A stretch of DNA of 64,000 nt from Lentibacter sp. XHP0401 (GCF_025751535.1 NZ_JAOWLC010000014.1:62001-126000), one strand, 5' to 3'; positions 1 to 8,905 are shown, counted from the stretch's first letter. Translations and numbers: made by a program. The notes: generated by a model not told the origin, from the letters alone.

Positions 1-131
1 CCCAAAAGAATGCCGTTAAGACGCAAAGAAACGGTTCTCATCTTTGTCGCAAACACCACCTAGGCCCCATGCGGAACGTTTGTTATCTGGAGCGCTACTA
101 GAGCCCCCCCCGAAGTTATCTGCCTATATAA

Positions 132-1469
132 TTATGAAATCGGAGGACCCTCAATGGTCTCATACACATCAGCCAGACTGTTTAAAGCGGTTTTCTGAGG
201 GTCTTGATACTCTACGATCCGCAAGTCGGATAAATAAGACTCCAGAGCTCGGCTCGTTCCTTCACGGCTGTGGTCAATACGGTGAGCCAGAATTCTATCG
301 ATCGTTCCTAGGTCGGTTCCAATCAATCGCAGGATTGATGCGGATGTCCGACGCAGATCATGTCGGTGCCATTCAGAAGTTCCACTTTGGCGTTGGATAG
401 CTTTAGTTATCCGGTTCCAATTTCCAAGTGGCGTATTTTTCGTTGATGGAAAAACGAGGGCTTCAGGCATCTGCCGTTCGTAGCTCGGGAGCGATTTTAA
501 AAGATCGAGTGCTGACCGGGATAAGGGCAAGGTCTGAGATCTTGGGAGCCCGCGCGTCGTTTTAACCTCAGGCTTGAACCATTCTTCTTTGCTGAAATCG
601 ACATGTTTCCAGCGCATCTGCACGACTTCATCCAGACGAGCGGCGGTTAACAGAATGAACTTCAATGCGATTGGTCGAACGTCAACAATACCGTTCATGC
701 GCATTTTTAATTCTGGCCTTGCAGGATAGGTCAACCAAGGCAGAACCGCTGCAATCTCGTCACGTTCCAAAACGTGGTCCCGCTCACCTCGAATTTCCGG
801 GTCTTCACTGGCCGGATCGATCGTATCGCGGAGATCCGGGACTTCAAGCGTTGGCAGCCGTTTTCGCCCAGATGCTCTGAAACGTTCACGGCCAGCAGCC
901 CAATCGAGGACTGGCATCAAATAAAGGCGTGCTTTCTGAGTTTGACCGTTGGCGCTGCCCTTGCCGGAAAGGGGAATATAACCCAAAAGGGCATCAGCCA
1001 ATTCATCCGCTGTGATGTCTACGACACGGCGATTTAGAAGCTTTGCAAATACTGCCTGAATTCGCCGTTCAGCTTCCGATCTGTCGGACTTTTTTGACGA
1101 CTGCCAGATTTTCAGTGTTTCAGATTTAAGGCTCTTATACTCATCGATCAATTCCTGAAGTGTTGGAGCCTCACTACGTGCGTTTGCCTCCGCCTTAAGC
1201 ACCTTATTAATGTTGCCCTTGGCACTTTTGATTTCAGCGCGTTTCTTTGCTGCCTGGGCACGAGCTTGTTTAAGAGAAATATCCGGATAAGCGCCGAGAC
1301 TGACCCTCTGCTCAACACCGTCGAGGGAGCGAACACGAACCGAAAAAGTTTTATTCCCGATCGGAGTCATTCGCATCGTGAGCCCTGGCTCTCGGGTGTC
1401 GACATAATCCTCACGCTTTGCAGGAATATGTTTTTTAATGAATGCATCGGTCAGTTCGAGCTTGGCCAT
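132..1469 (-). CDS. Tyrosine recombinase / P4-type integrase
   Basis: Site-specific recombinase of 445 residues. The N-terminal ~90 residues resemble the arm-type DNA-binding domain (DUF4102) of P4-like integrases. The C-terminal catalytic domain shows Arg278 (TAARLDEV), the HDLRRT box at 370-375, His396 (LAH) and a plausible nucleophile Tyr412. Length and domain order are normal for the family, so it may be active. The ATG at 1469 is preceded by a GAGGA ribosome-binding sequence. It lies about 230 bp from a tRNA-Phe 3' fragment at 1703-1752 and reads away from it, as expected for an integrase at the end of a tRNA-targeting element whose body runs off the left edge. The 131 bases before its stop codon hold nothing recognisable. 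Confidence 0.93.
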   Translation of the reverse strand: MAKLELTDAFIKKHIPAKREDYVDTREPGLTMRMTPIGNKTFSVRVRSLDGVEQRVSLGAYPDISLKQARAQAAKKRAEIKSAKGNINKVLKAEANARSEAPTLQELIDEYKSLKSETLKIWQSSKKSDRSEAERRIQAVFAKLLNRRVVDITADELADALLGYIPLSGKGSANGQTQKARLYLMPVLDWAAGRERFRASGRKRLPTLEVPDLRDTIDPASEDPEIRGERDHVLERDEIAAVLPWLTYPARPELKMRMNGIVDVRPIALKFILLTAARLDEVVQMRWKHVDFSKEEWFKPEVKTTRGLPRSQTLPLSRSALDLLKSLPSYERQMPEALVFPSTKNTPLGNWNRITKAIQRQSGTSEWHRHDLRRTSASILRLIGTDLGTIDRILAHRIDHSREGTSRALESYLSDLRIVEYQDPQKTALNSLADVYETIEGPPIS

Positions 1470-1702
1470 GTTGCGGTATCCTCAGCCTACTTAATACTAC
1501 CCCCAGTATCTTGGGGACGCACTGGGGACGCAAATGGAGTCTGAGAGTTATCCACAGAATTCGTAAGAACTTCGCTCTGAAGCAGGTATAAAAGGCCTTG
1601 AATTTTTCGTAACTGTATGTTTTTAAAATATTTATACTCTGTAGAAATCATGCTTCTCAGCGAGTATTCCATACAACTCATTTCCTGTAGATTAAAAAGG
1701 AT

Positions 1703-1752
1703 CAGGATTGAAAATCCTCGTGTCGGTGGTTCGATTCCGCCCCCGGGCACCA
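1703..1752 (+). other. tRNA-Phe 3' fragment, probable attachment site (attR-like)
   Basis: The 3' two-thirds of a tRNA-Phe gene is present: anticodon loop TTGAAAA (anticodon GAA at 1710-1712), variable loop, T-arm with stem GGTGG/CCGCC and loop TTCGATT, the acceptor strand CCCGGGC and an encoded CCA at 1750-1752. The 5' acceptor strand and D-arm are absent; the DNA before 1703 does not resemble them, and the outermost anticodon-stem pair is C-C. This is what a tRNA-targeting element leaves at the end distal to the reconstituted tRNA. The nearby integrase supports an att-site reading. It is not a functional tRNA gene. Confidence 0.8.
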
Positions 1753-1943
1753 CTTCAAATCATTGATATTTAAGTCGGAAATTCACCAGGCGGTGTGGAA
1801 AAGACCGGACTCCTATCTGGGGATGCATGGGGGCGCAATCCGTTTCGCACTCGTAGTCTTTAGAGAGTTCTCCGGATTCGGATTTCGGGGATTATCGCGG
1901 CTGCGGTCTGTCTGGAATATCCCATGCGACCGGACAGAAGAGA

Positions 1944-2148
1944 GGGCCCGAACAGCCCACCGCCAAAGGGGACTTCCCCTTCGAGGCGCAAATTTGGAAG
2001 CCGCTCAAATATCATGGGCATGGCAACTTCACTCACAAGGCAACGCGATACCCATGCGCCAGCGCGGAAATGCCGGACCGGCATCGAAGGCAATAGAAGC
2101 GCCTGTATCTTGCCTGATGTCAAAAATCCCATGTCGATCACTCCCATA
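1944..2148 (-). pseudogene. Cytochrome P450 C-terminal remnant, frameshifted
   Basis: Two minus-strand frames together spell the haem-binding end of a P450. Frame one (2148 to 2074) gives a segment ending TGASIAFDAGP. After one extra base at 2073, frame two continues HFRAGAWVSR, then SEVAMPMIFERLPNLRLEGE to about 1944. In P450s this region reads F-G-x-G-x-H-x-C-x-G followed by a helix and the RLPNLRL motif. Here the haem-ligand cysteine codon is CGC (Arg, 2066-2064), so the copy is dead twice over, by frameshift and by loss of the thiolate ligand. No N-terminal part was found. The IS-like end begins about 40 bp upstream. The assignment rests on motif recognition by eye. Confidence 0.6.
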
Positions 2149-2185
2149 ACCCCCGACAACTCCCGCCAGGGGCAGGGGTGCACAT

Positions 2186-2244
2186 GGGCATTTCTCAGTG
2201 ATAATCCTGACCTCTACCAGGTCAGTTTTAAGTGACATTCAACA
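2186..2244 (-). mobile_element. Insertion-sequence end-like remnant, copy 1
   Basis: The 24 bases at 2221-2244 match 22 of 24 bases at 14514-14537, and weaker similarity continues leftwards to about 2186. Similarity stops at a CA dinucleotide (TG on the minus strand), where many insertion sequences end. On the minus strand it begins TGTTGAATGTC and contains AAAACTGAC, reminiscent of IS21-type ends, but the family is a guess. No transposase frame is attached. What lies to the left is the P450 remnant, so only a terminus survives. The rest of the 1753-2351 gap holds no convincing gene. Confidence 0.5.
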
Positions 2245-2351
2245 TCCTATGTCCGGATCACCGGCTGGAAGAAATTACGTTCGATCCGGCAGTAGAAAAC
2301 ATTTGAGCACCTTCTGCGCGAATAGTGTTTGAGCCTGCCGCCTGAGCTCGC

Positions 2352-2885
2352 TCACACGAAATCGCCTAATTCAATCGAGATATCGGGATCAATGGGGGTT
2401 TTGTAGGTCTGAAGCAGGTAACCAAGTACCGAATAAAATCCCACCGTCGCGATCAGATCGATCACTGCTTCACGCCCAATGATGGACGCGAGTTCCGCCT
2501 CTTGCTCCAGCGACAATTGCTTTTCGTCGATCAGTGCATCAACCGCTCGCACGATGAGCCCATCTTCCCCGACTGGCATGTCGCGGATCGCTGCAATCCG
2601 TGCATCATCCATGCCGAGGGATCGCGCCCGACTTACGTGATGCGCCCATTCATAGTCAGAACCAAGCCTAACGCCGGTGCGCAAAATCACAACTTCTGCG
2701 CGGATCGGGCCAAGACTGCTATCTTTCACGATATGCTGGCGAAGTGGTGCCCAAGCCCGCAAAAGCGCAGGATGATGCGCCATGGTGCGGTAGACGTTCA
2801 GCGCTCCGGCAAACCCGCTGCGCATTTCTGCAATTTCGGCGGGCCATTGCGCATCGGTGAGAGGAGGGCATGGGGTGTCCATCAT
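2352..2885 (-). CDS. Carboxymuconolactone decarboxylase-like (AhpD-fold) protein
   Basis: A 177-residue all-helical protein. The central segment YEWAHHVSRARSLG matches the helix-turn motif of carboxymuconolactone decarboxylase-like proteins. There is no CxxC pair, so a peroxidase-type AhpD role is unlikely. Its substrate cannot be read from sequence. The start is one of two adjacent ATGs (2885 or 2882), with GGAGG about nine bases upstream and only 4 bp after the amidase stop codon. It is the last gene of the leftward M81/transport operon, so it presumably acts on a product of that pathway. Confidence 0.8.
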   Translation of the reverse strand: MMDTPCPPLTDAQWPAEIAEMRSGFAGALNVYRTMAHHPALLRAWAPLRQHIVKDSSLGPIRAEVVILRTGVRLGSDYEWAHHVSRARSLGMDDARIAAIRDMPVGEDGLIVRAVDALIDEKQLSLEQEAELASIIGREAVIDLIATVGFYSVLGYLLQTYKTPIDPDISIELGDFV

Positions 2886-2889
2886 CCTC

Positions 2890-3762
2890 TCAATCCTCCA
2901 GCGGGTTGAAAAACGGCGCATAAAGCGCGAGGCGGCGGTCCGCCCAAATTCCGGTAAAACTGCGATAACGCGTAACCGCATCTAGATCTATCTGAAGGCG
3001 CAGCACGCCTTCTTTATCGTGATCCAGCTCACCTAAGAGCGTACCATCCGGTGCCAAACCACACGATCGGCCGAAAAACCGCTGATCACCGTGTGTTCCA
3101 GCTCGATTGCAGCTTAGAAAGAAAACGCCATTCTCAACCGCGCGCGTGTAGGCACGGTGAAGAAACAATCCTTCATCCATGACAGGAGCGCCATCAGGGC
3201 CGAAAGATGCCCAAACAGAGGTGACAATAGATGCGCCTTGCTGAGCAAGAATGCGTGTCACCTCAGGGAAGCGAATATCATAGCAAATCTGCATTCCCAG
3301 CCGGGTTCCCAACGCGGAAAAAACCGGGATTTTATCGCCCGGCGTGAAATAGAGTTTCTCGTTCTGCCACTGGTGGGTTTTTATATACTGAGTGATATTC
3401 CCTTCCGGCGTGATCAAGATCGAAGCATTGTAGATAATCCCATTGCGGAGCTGGTCTTGCATCCCAAGTCCCAAAACAAGCGTCACATGCTTCTCTGCCG
3501 CAAGACGGGCCAACGCTGCAATCTCCTCACCTTTTGGATCAGCGCAAGCAGCGCATAGCGCTTCGCCATAATGCGGAACATCTGAAACAAACGCCCCTCC
3601 CGGCACCAGCGGTTCTACATAACCTGTGTTGGCAAGTTCGGGGAAAACAATCAAATCGGCGCCAGCCTGCGCCTCAGCAGCAATGAATTCATAGATGCGG
3701 GCAAAGTTATGTGCGGGCGCGAGCGGTTTTGCATCAAACTGGACAAGACTGGCGTTTATCAT
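2890..3762 (-). CDS. Nitrilase-superfamily carbon-nitrogen hydrolase
   Basis: Predicted cytoplasmic amidase of 290 residues with the family's Glu-Lys-Cys triad: Glu42 (FPELANTGY), Lys128 (YIKTH) and Cys160 (MQICYDIRFPE). Family members hydrolyse linear amides, carbamoyl compounds or nitriles; the sequence does not fix which. The ATG at 3762 overlaps the stop of the ABC ATPase gene (ATGA), pointing to translational coupling and arguing against an upstream in-frame start. Co-transcription with a dipeptide-type importer and M81 hydrolases suggests it cleaves an amide or carbamoyl group from the imported compound; that is inference. Confidence 0.9.
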   Translation of the reverse strand: MINASLVQFDAKPLAPAHNFARIYEFIAAEAQAGADLIVFPELANTGYVEPLVPGGAFVSDVPHYGEALCAACADPKGEEIAALARLAAEKHVTLVLGLGMQDQLRNGIIYNASILITPEGNITQYIKTHQWQNEKLYFTPGDKIPVFSALGTRLGMQICYDIRFPEVTRILAQQGASIVTSVWASFGPDGAPVMDEGLFLHRAYTRAVENGVFFLSCNRAGTHGDQRFFGRSCGLAPDGTLLGELDHDKEGVLRLQIDLDAVTRYRSFTGIWADRRLALYAPFFNPLED

Positions 3763-5414
3763 ACAAGCGCCCCAATGTTGCGGCCTTTTGCAAAATCCCA
3801 ATCGCGGCCGGGCGCGGCATTGATCAAATCGCGAGTGTAGGCATGTTGGGGATGTGCCAAAACCTGTTCGGCGGGACCAAACTCAACAACCTTCCCACGC
3901 TGCATTACCATCACATCATCACAGATCTGAGCGGCAACGCGCAAATCATGGGTGATGAAGAGCACAGCGAGATTTTGGCGCTTTTGAACTTCTGCCAACA
4001 ATTCCAATACCTGTGCCTGCACAGAGACGTCCAGTGCCGAAACGGCCTCATCTGCCACGATCACATCAGGGGACATCATAAGCGCGCGGGCGATTGCGAT
4101 CCGCTGCCGCTGCCCCCCTGAAAATTGATGCGGGTAGCGATCCAGACTTTCACGCGGGAGGCGAACGATCTCTAGTATATCACCAGCACGGGCCATCGCT
4201 TCTGCTCGAGCTTCTCCCGAATTCAACGGCCCTTCAATGAGGCTTTCGCCGACTCTTAGTCGAGGATTGAGCGAGCGGTTAGGGTCCTGAAATATCATTT
4301 GCACGGCACGCCGCGCTTCTGCGAGTGCCTTTTGCCCTCTCAGAGGCACAATATCATTTCCATTAACGACTACAGCCCCACTCGTTGGGTCTTCCAGACG
4401 CAAAATGCATCGCGCGACGCTGGATTTCCCAGAACCGCTTTCGCCCACGATGCCCAGTGTCCGCCCTCGATCAAGCCGGAAGCTAACATCATTGACGGCA
4501 TGCACCGAATGCTCCTCATGGCCAAGCAGTTTTGAGATGAAGGACTGAAAACTGAAAATTTTGTTGACCCCGATCAATTCCAGCACTTTCTCCTGCCCCT
4601 CTTGAGGCCGGGCCTTGCGCGGTGTCAGAGACGGCACAGCGGCCAAAAGATCACGGGTGTATTGCTCTTTTGGTTGACTTAGGACGTCTTGAACCTTTCC
4701 AGTCTCTACGATCTCTCCGTGGCGCATAACGCAGACACGATCCGCAATATCGACGACAACGCCCATATCATGGGTAATAAACAAAACGGCGGTGTTCTGC
4801 TCCTCTTTCAAGCGCTGGATCAGCTCGAGAATTTGCTTTTGTGTTGTCACGTCTAGTGCGGTCGTCGGTTCATCAGCGATCAGAAGCTTTGGTTTCAAAG
4901 CCAGCGCCATGGCAATCATAACACGTTGCCGCTGGCCCCCGGAAAGCTGGTGGGGGAAGCTATCATAAATCCGGGCAGGATCAGGAAGGCTCACCGATTC
5001 AAACGCTTCCAGCGCTGCGGCTTTGCGTTCGGGCTTGCGCATATCGCGGTGCGCGCGAAACACTTCATCCATTTGCAAACCGATGGTGAGCACCGGATTT
5101 AGCGCCGTCATCGGTTCTTGAAAGATCATCGCCATTTCAGAGCCGCGCAGCGCTCTGGTTCGGCTTGGACTGGCTTTGGTGATATCCTCATCATTCAAAA
5201 GCACCTCGCCGCCCGCCACGGCTAACTCACCGCGCGGCAGCAAATCCATTGAAACAAGCGATGTTACGGATTTGCCAGACCCGCTTTCCCCCACAAGACA
5301 AAGCGTCTCTCCAGGGAAAATATCAAAACTGATACCTTTCAAAATTTCCGCGGGGTTACGAGCCGTCGTTACGACCTTCAGGTCACGAACAGAAAGAACG
5401 GGAGCAGACGTCAT
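3759..5414 (-). CDS. Dipeptide-type ABC transporter, fused double ATP-binding protein
   Basis: A single 551-residue protein carries both ATPase halves that DppD and DppF supply separately. Walker A motifs lie at about 42-49 (GESGSGKS) and 324-331, and ABC signatures read LSGGQRQR near 157 and FSGGQRQR in the second half. Walker B motifs read LLIADEPTTALD and VIVADEAVSALD; the second has Ala in place of the usual Pro. Such fusions are common in this family (GsiA-type). It powers import through the two permeases encoded upstream. Its ATG overlaps the stop of the DppC-like gene by 4 bp and its own stop overlaps the amidase start. Confidence 0.95.
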   Translation of the reverse strand: MTSAPVLSVRDLKVVTTARNPAEILKGISFDIFPGETLCLVGESGSGKSVTSLVSMDLLPRGELAVAGGEVLLNDEDITKASPSRTRALRGSEMAMIFQEPMTALNPVLTIGLQMDEVFRAHRDMRKPERKAAALEAFESVSLPDPARIYDSFPHQLSGGQRQRVMIAMALALKPKLLIADEPTTALDVTTQKQILELIQRLKEEQNTAVLFITHDMGVVVDIADRVCVMRHGEIVETGKVQDVLSQPKEQYTRDLLAAVPSLTPRKARPQEGQEKVLELIGVNKIFSFQSFISKLLGHEEHSVHAVNDVSFRLDRGRTLGIVGESGSGKSSVARCILRLEDPTSGAVVVNGNDIVPLRGQKALAEARRAVQMIFQDPNRSLNPRLRVGESLIEGPLNSGEARAEAMARAGDILEIVRLPRESLDRYPHQFSGGQRQRIAIARALMMSPDVIVADEAVSALDVSVQAQVLELLAEVQKRQNLAVLFITHDLRVAAQICDDVMVMQRGKVVEFGPAEQVLAHPQHAYTRDLINAAPGRDWDFAKGRNIGALV

Positions 5415-6277
5415 ATGGATCGTCCTTTCATCTTAGGGTCAAGCCTGTCGCGCAGCGCATCTCCCAGAAGGTTGATCGACAAAATGCACAGCGACAGAAC
5501 GATTGCAGGCCAATAGACAAGCCAAGGGTTCAGCGCAAAGTAGAGCCTTCCTTCAGCCATAATATTTCCCCAGGTCGGGGTTTCAGTCCCTATCCCGACA
5601 CCCAGAAATGACAATGCCGCTTCGGTCAGAATGGCGGATGCATAAATATATGTGCCTTGGACAATGAGAGGCGCGATGGTGGATGGCAAAAGGTGACGCC
5701 AGATCAGCCGCAAAGGCGGCGTTCCAAGCAAAACGGCTGCGTCAACAAATGTCTCGGACCGTGTAGAGAGCACACGTGAACGCACGAGCCGAACCACCTG
5801 TGGAATTTCAGGAAGCATAATCGCGATGATAACGGTTGTTAGCCCCGCATCCGTTAGGGCGACGATTGCGATCGCCAAGAGGATGCCCGGAATAGCCATC
5901 ATCCCGTCCATCATTCGCATAAGCACTGCATCCAACCCACGGAACCAGCCAGCAAGCAACCCAAGCGGAAGCCCGATAACCAAGGCTCCGATCGACACTC
6001 CCGCCCCTACAAGCAAGGAGACCTGAGCGCCATAAATCACGCGCGAATAGAGATCGCGGCCATAACTATCGGTGCCCATCCAATATGTGTCATCCGCTGG
6101 CTTCAGTCGCATCATAGCATTTAGCTGGGTGGGCTCAAAATTGGCCACCGCAGGCGCAAACACCGCAATTGCGACGATTATAACAAGCACTACCAACGCC
6201 AACACTGTTGTCCAGTGTGGTGGATTCGTCAGCAGGCGGCTGCGTGGGGCTTTCTGGGCACTTTGCGATGGCTTCAT
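5411..6277 (-). CDS. Dipeptide-type ABC transporter permease (DppC-like)
   Basis: A 288-residue inner-membrane permease of the BPD_transp_1 family. A cytoplasmic N-terminus is followed by a long hydrophobic segment (about 26-46), then the N-terminal DppC-type motif and five further hydrophobic segments. The cytoplasmic coupling loop is visible around EALS-F-LGVGI (EAALSFLGVGIG). It pairs with the DppB-like permease encoded just upstream, with which it overlaps by 4 bp. The set is a periplasmic-binding-protein importer for short peptides or similar compounds. Substrate specificity cannot be inferred from the permeases. Confidence 0.94.
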   Translation of the reverse strand: MKPSQSAQKAPRSRLLTNPPHWTTVLALVVLVIIVAIAVFAPAVANFEPTQLNAMMRLKPADDTYWMGTDSYGRDLYSRVIYGAQVSLLVGAGVSIGALVIGLPLGLLAGWFRGLDAVLMRMMDGMMAIPGILLAIAIVALTDAGLTTVIIAIMLPEIPQVVRLVRSRVLSTRSETFVDAAVLLGTPPLRLIWRHLLPSTIAPLIVQGTYIYASAILTEAALSFLGVGIGTETPTWGNIMAEGRLYFALNPWLVYWPAIVLSLCILSINLLGDALRDRLDPKMKGRSI

Positions 6278-7218
6278 TGGTAACGAATCCTTGGGTCTGT
6301 CAGTGCATAGGAAAGATCAATAAGAAGATTGATCACAACGTAGGTGCCTGCTGTGAGCAGGATAATTGCCTGGATCAGTGGGTAGTCACGGGCCAGAACC
6401 GCATCGACAACAAGGCGCCCAAGTCCGGGGATATTAAACACGGTCTCTGTCACAACCACGCCCGAGATCATCATGGCAAAGCCCGTGCCAACAACAGTAA
6501 GTATCGGAATCGCGGCATTGCGCAACGCATGGCGGAACAGCACAACAATTTCAGACAAGCCTTTGGCGCGGGCGGTGCGCACATAATCCTCACGCAGCAC
6601 CTCCAACATAGAGGCACGGGTCATGCGAGAAACCAGCGCGATATAGATCGAGGCCAGCGCCAAACCGGGCAGGAATATACGATGCGCGAAGGGCCAAAAG
6701 CCATCTGCGAGAGGCTTGTAGCCCTGCACAGGAAACCAGCGCAAGTTGACGGCGAACACGCCAATCAACACATATCCGATAACAAAAATCGGAACCGAAA
6801 ATCCGATCACGGAAAAAGCCATAACGGCGCGATCGGTCAGCCCACCGTGCCGCCAGGCAGCCAAAACACCCATTGGCAGGGAAATCAGCACCGTCAAACC
6901 CATCGCCGTTAGGGCAAGGGCAATGGTAGGCCCGATCCGCTGACCGATCATCTGCAAAACCGGCTGCTGTGAAATGAGGGATTGGCCGAAATCACCTTTG
7001 GCCATGCGTCCAACCCACGTAAAAAACTGGGTTGAAAGCGGCTCATTTAGACCAAGACTTTCCCTAATCTGTTCCAATTGCGCAGGTGTAGCCTGATCAC
7101 CAGCAATCGCTTGGGCTGGGTCGCCGGGGGTAAGCCGCAGCAATAGAAAAATAAAGACCGCCACGAAAAACATCACAGGAATGGCTGTTAGTAGTCTACG
7201 CAGGAAATAACTTAACAT
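6274..7218 (-). CDS. Dipeptide-type ABC transporter permease (DppB-like)
   Basis: A 314-residue inner-membrane permease beginning MLSYFLRRLL, the usual DppB-type start, followed by a hydrophobic helix and LRLTPGDPA. The C-terminal half contains the coupling-loop motif ending near VFNIPGLGRL. The start at 7218 was chosen because GGAGG sits five bases upstream; in-frame codons further upstream lack such a site. It follows the solute-binding-protein gene after a 72 bp gap holding a stem-loop, and overlaps the DppC-like gene by 4 bp. Confidence 0.94.
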   Translation of the reverse strand: MLSYFLRRLLTAIPVMFFVAVFIFLLLRLTPGDPAQAIAGDQATPAQLEQIRESLGLNEPLSTQFFTWVGRMAKGDFGQSLISQQPVLQMIGQRIGPTIALALTAMGLTVLISLPMGVLAAWRHGGLTDRAVMAFSVIGFSVPIFVIGYVLIGVFAVNLRWFPVQGYKPLADGFWPFAHRIFLPGLALASIYIALVSRMTRASMLEVLREDYVRTARAKGLSEIVVLFRHALRNAAIPILTVVGTGFAMMISGVVVTETVFNIPGLGRLVVDAVLARDYPLIQAIILLTAGTYVVINLLIDLSYALTDPRIRYQ

Positions 7219-7240
7219 TTCTGCCTCCATGGCGGCGCAT

Positions 7241-7274
7241 AAAAATGACGGGCGGCGAAACAATCCACCGCCCG
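7241..7274 (-). terminator. Stem-loop between binding-protein and permease genes (partial terminator)
   Basis: A 7-bp GC-rich stem (CGGGCGG/CCGCCCG, 7249-7255 and 7268-7274) with a 12-nt loop is followed on the minus strand by TCATTTTT. It lies between the solute-binding-protein stop and the first permease start. Such structures commonly lower downstream expression so that binding protein exceeds permease. The short T-tract makes it a leaky terminator at most. Confidence 0.5.
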
Positions 7275-7290
7275 CAGCGATGTTAATCGT

Positions 7291-8874
7291 TTACTTGCTC
7301 ACACCCCAGAACAAGGTGATTGGACCTGCCGGAACATCTTTCAGCTCAGTGCGCCAAGCAGCAACGGATTTGAACTCACCCGCGTTAAAGTAGAACGCAT
7401 CATCCCAAGTGATTTTCTGGATTTCCTTGGCAATCTCTTTTTGCTCATCCAGCGATCCTGCCGTCAGATAAGCCGCACGCAATTCTTCAATGCGTGCATT
7501 CACGGGCCAGCCAGCCCAGGAATTATCATCACCCGAACCGTTGATCAGCGAATGGACCAATGGGTTCCAGATGCCTGCGACACCCCAATAGGTGAAGAAG
7601 AAATTCCAACCGCCATCGGCAACTGGCTGCCAGCCGTTTTTGCGCGACTGCAAAGTGGACCAATCCATCGACGCGACATCAACTGTGAAACCTGCTTCGC
7701 GCATGCGTTCGGCTGCGACAATCGGCTGCGTGGTTAGCACGGTCAGATCCGTAGGCTGCATCATCAGAACGGGCGTGCCGTCATAGCCGGAAGCCGCAAG
7801 GATCTCTTTGGCTTTTGCCATCCGCTCATCGGCTGTTCCAGCCAAATACTCCGCCCCCACGTCCGAGGCCAACGGCACTTCGCACCCATAGATGGATGGA
7901 CAAAGCTGGAAGAAATCAGGGTTACCGATTGCAGTTTGCATGATGGTTTCCTGATCCAGCGCATACATTACAGCTTTGCGGACCTGCGGATTGTCAAAGG
8001 GAGGTAGACGGTGGTTGAAGCGCCCGGTTACTTGCGCGCCCAGCGGATTTTTGATTCCGGTTTCAACTTCGTCGTTCATCGCCAAAAGTGGCAGCAAATC
8101 AATGGTGACCTGTTCAATCAGGTCTACGTCCCCCGACTGAATCGCATTGATGGACGTTTGCATGTCAGGCATCGCCTGCCAAACCACCTTGTCCACATTC
8201 ACAACCTTAGCTCCTGCAGTCCAGCTAGATGGTTCCTCGCGCGGGGTGTAGTCCATATTCTTTACGTAGACCGCCTGATCGCCCGGACGATATTCATCGG
8301 CTACAAACTTAAAGGGACCTGAGCCAACCATTTCGATTACTTGCTCGCCAACTGGCGTATCGGCCAAGCGTTTGGGCATAATAAATGCCGGAATTGGCGA
8401 TGGTTTCGCCAAGAGTTCCAAAAGCGGGGCAAAGGGCGATTTCAGCTTGATCGTCAATACTTTGTCTGATGTCGCTTCTATGCTTTCCACATAGGTCATC
8501 ATGGTGCCGCCGGACCCGTCTTTTTGCGACCAGCGATTGATCGAGGCCACAGCATCTTCAGCAACAACAGGCGTGCCATCATGCCATTGAAGCCCGTCGC
8601 GCAGAGTAAAGGTGTATGTCAGCATATCATCCGAAACGGCGAAATCAGCCATCTGCGGTTGTGGCTGATATTTATCATCCATGCCCAGCAAGGTTTCAAA
8701 AACCATGAACCCGTGCGTCCGAACAATCTGCGCCGTACTCAGATGTGGATCGAGAGAGCGCAGTGGCGCTTGCATCACGGCTGTGAGCGTGGTTTCGGCC
8801 CATACAGGCAACGCGGTGAAGGTGCTGGCAACCAGTGCTGCGCACCCAAGTGCTTTTAATCCGAACGTTTTCAT
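7291..8874 (-). CDS. ABC transporter periplasmic solute-binding protein (family 5)
   Basis: A 527-residue binding protein of the peptide/nickel/oligopeptide class (SBP_bac_5). Residues 1-26 form a Sec signal peptide ending PVWA, so it acts in the periplasm. Family features seen are the LDPHLSTAQ segment near the mature N-terminus, the YTFTLRDGLQWHDGTPV block (about 90-106) and the RKAVMYALD segment in the second lobe. It should deliver the island's substrate to the fused ATPase/permease complex. It follows the first M81 gene by 31 bp in the same operon. Confidence 0.94.
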   Translation of the reverse strand: MKTFGLKALGCAALVASTFTALPVWAETTLTAVMQAPLRSLDPHLSTAQIVRTHGFMVFETLLGMDDKYQPQPQMADFAVSDDMLTYTFTLRDGLQWHDGTPVVAEDAVASINRWSQKDGSGGTMMTYVESIEATSDKVLTIKLKSPFAPLLELLAKPSPIPAFIMPKRLADTPVGEQVIEMVGSGPFKFVADEYRPGDQAVYVKNMDYTPREEPSSWTAGAKVVNVDKVVWQAMPDMQTSINAIQSGDVDLIEQVTIDLLPLLAMNDEVETGIKNPLGAQVTGRFNHRLPPFDNPQVRKAVMYALDQETIMQTAIGNPDFFQLCPSIYGCEVPLASDVGAEYLAGTADERMAKAKEILAASGYDGTPVLMMQPTDLTVLTTQPIVAAERMREAGFTVDVASMDWSTLQSRKNGWQPVADGGWNFFFTYWGVAGIWNPLVHSLINGSGDDNSWAGWPVNARIEELRAAYLTAGSLDEQKEIAKEIQKITWDDAFYFNAGEFKSVAAWRTELKDVPAGPITLFWGVSK

Positions 8875-8905
8875 TTACCTATCCTTGTTGGTTTCGTTTT
8901 TTGGT

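Noticed and set aside
44-400. A 118-codon plus-strand open frame at the left edge
   Set aside because: It mostly overlaps the 3' end of the integrase gene on the opposite strand and shows no family motif.
1487-1753. An 88-codon minus-strand open frame beginning MVPGGGIEPPTRGFS
   Set aside because: It is the complement of the tRNA-Phe fragment read as protein, a well-known spurious translation. No ribosome-binding site or protein family supports it.
1763-2149. A 128-codon plus-strand frame between the tRNA fragment and the CMD-like gene
   Set aside because: It lies antisense to the recognisable P450 remnant and has no protein-like features.
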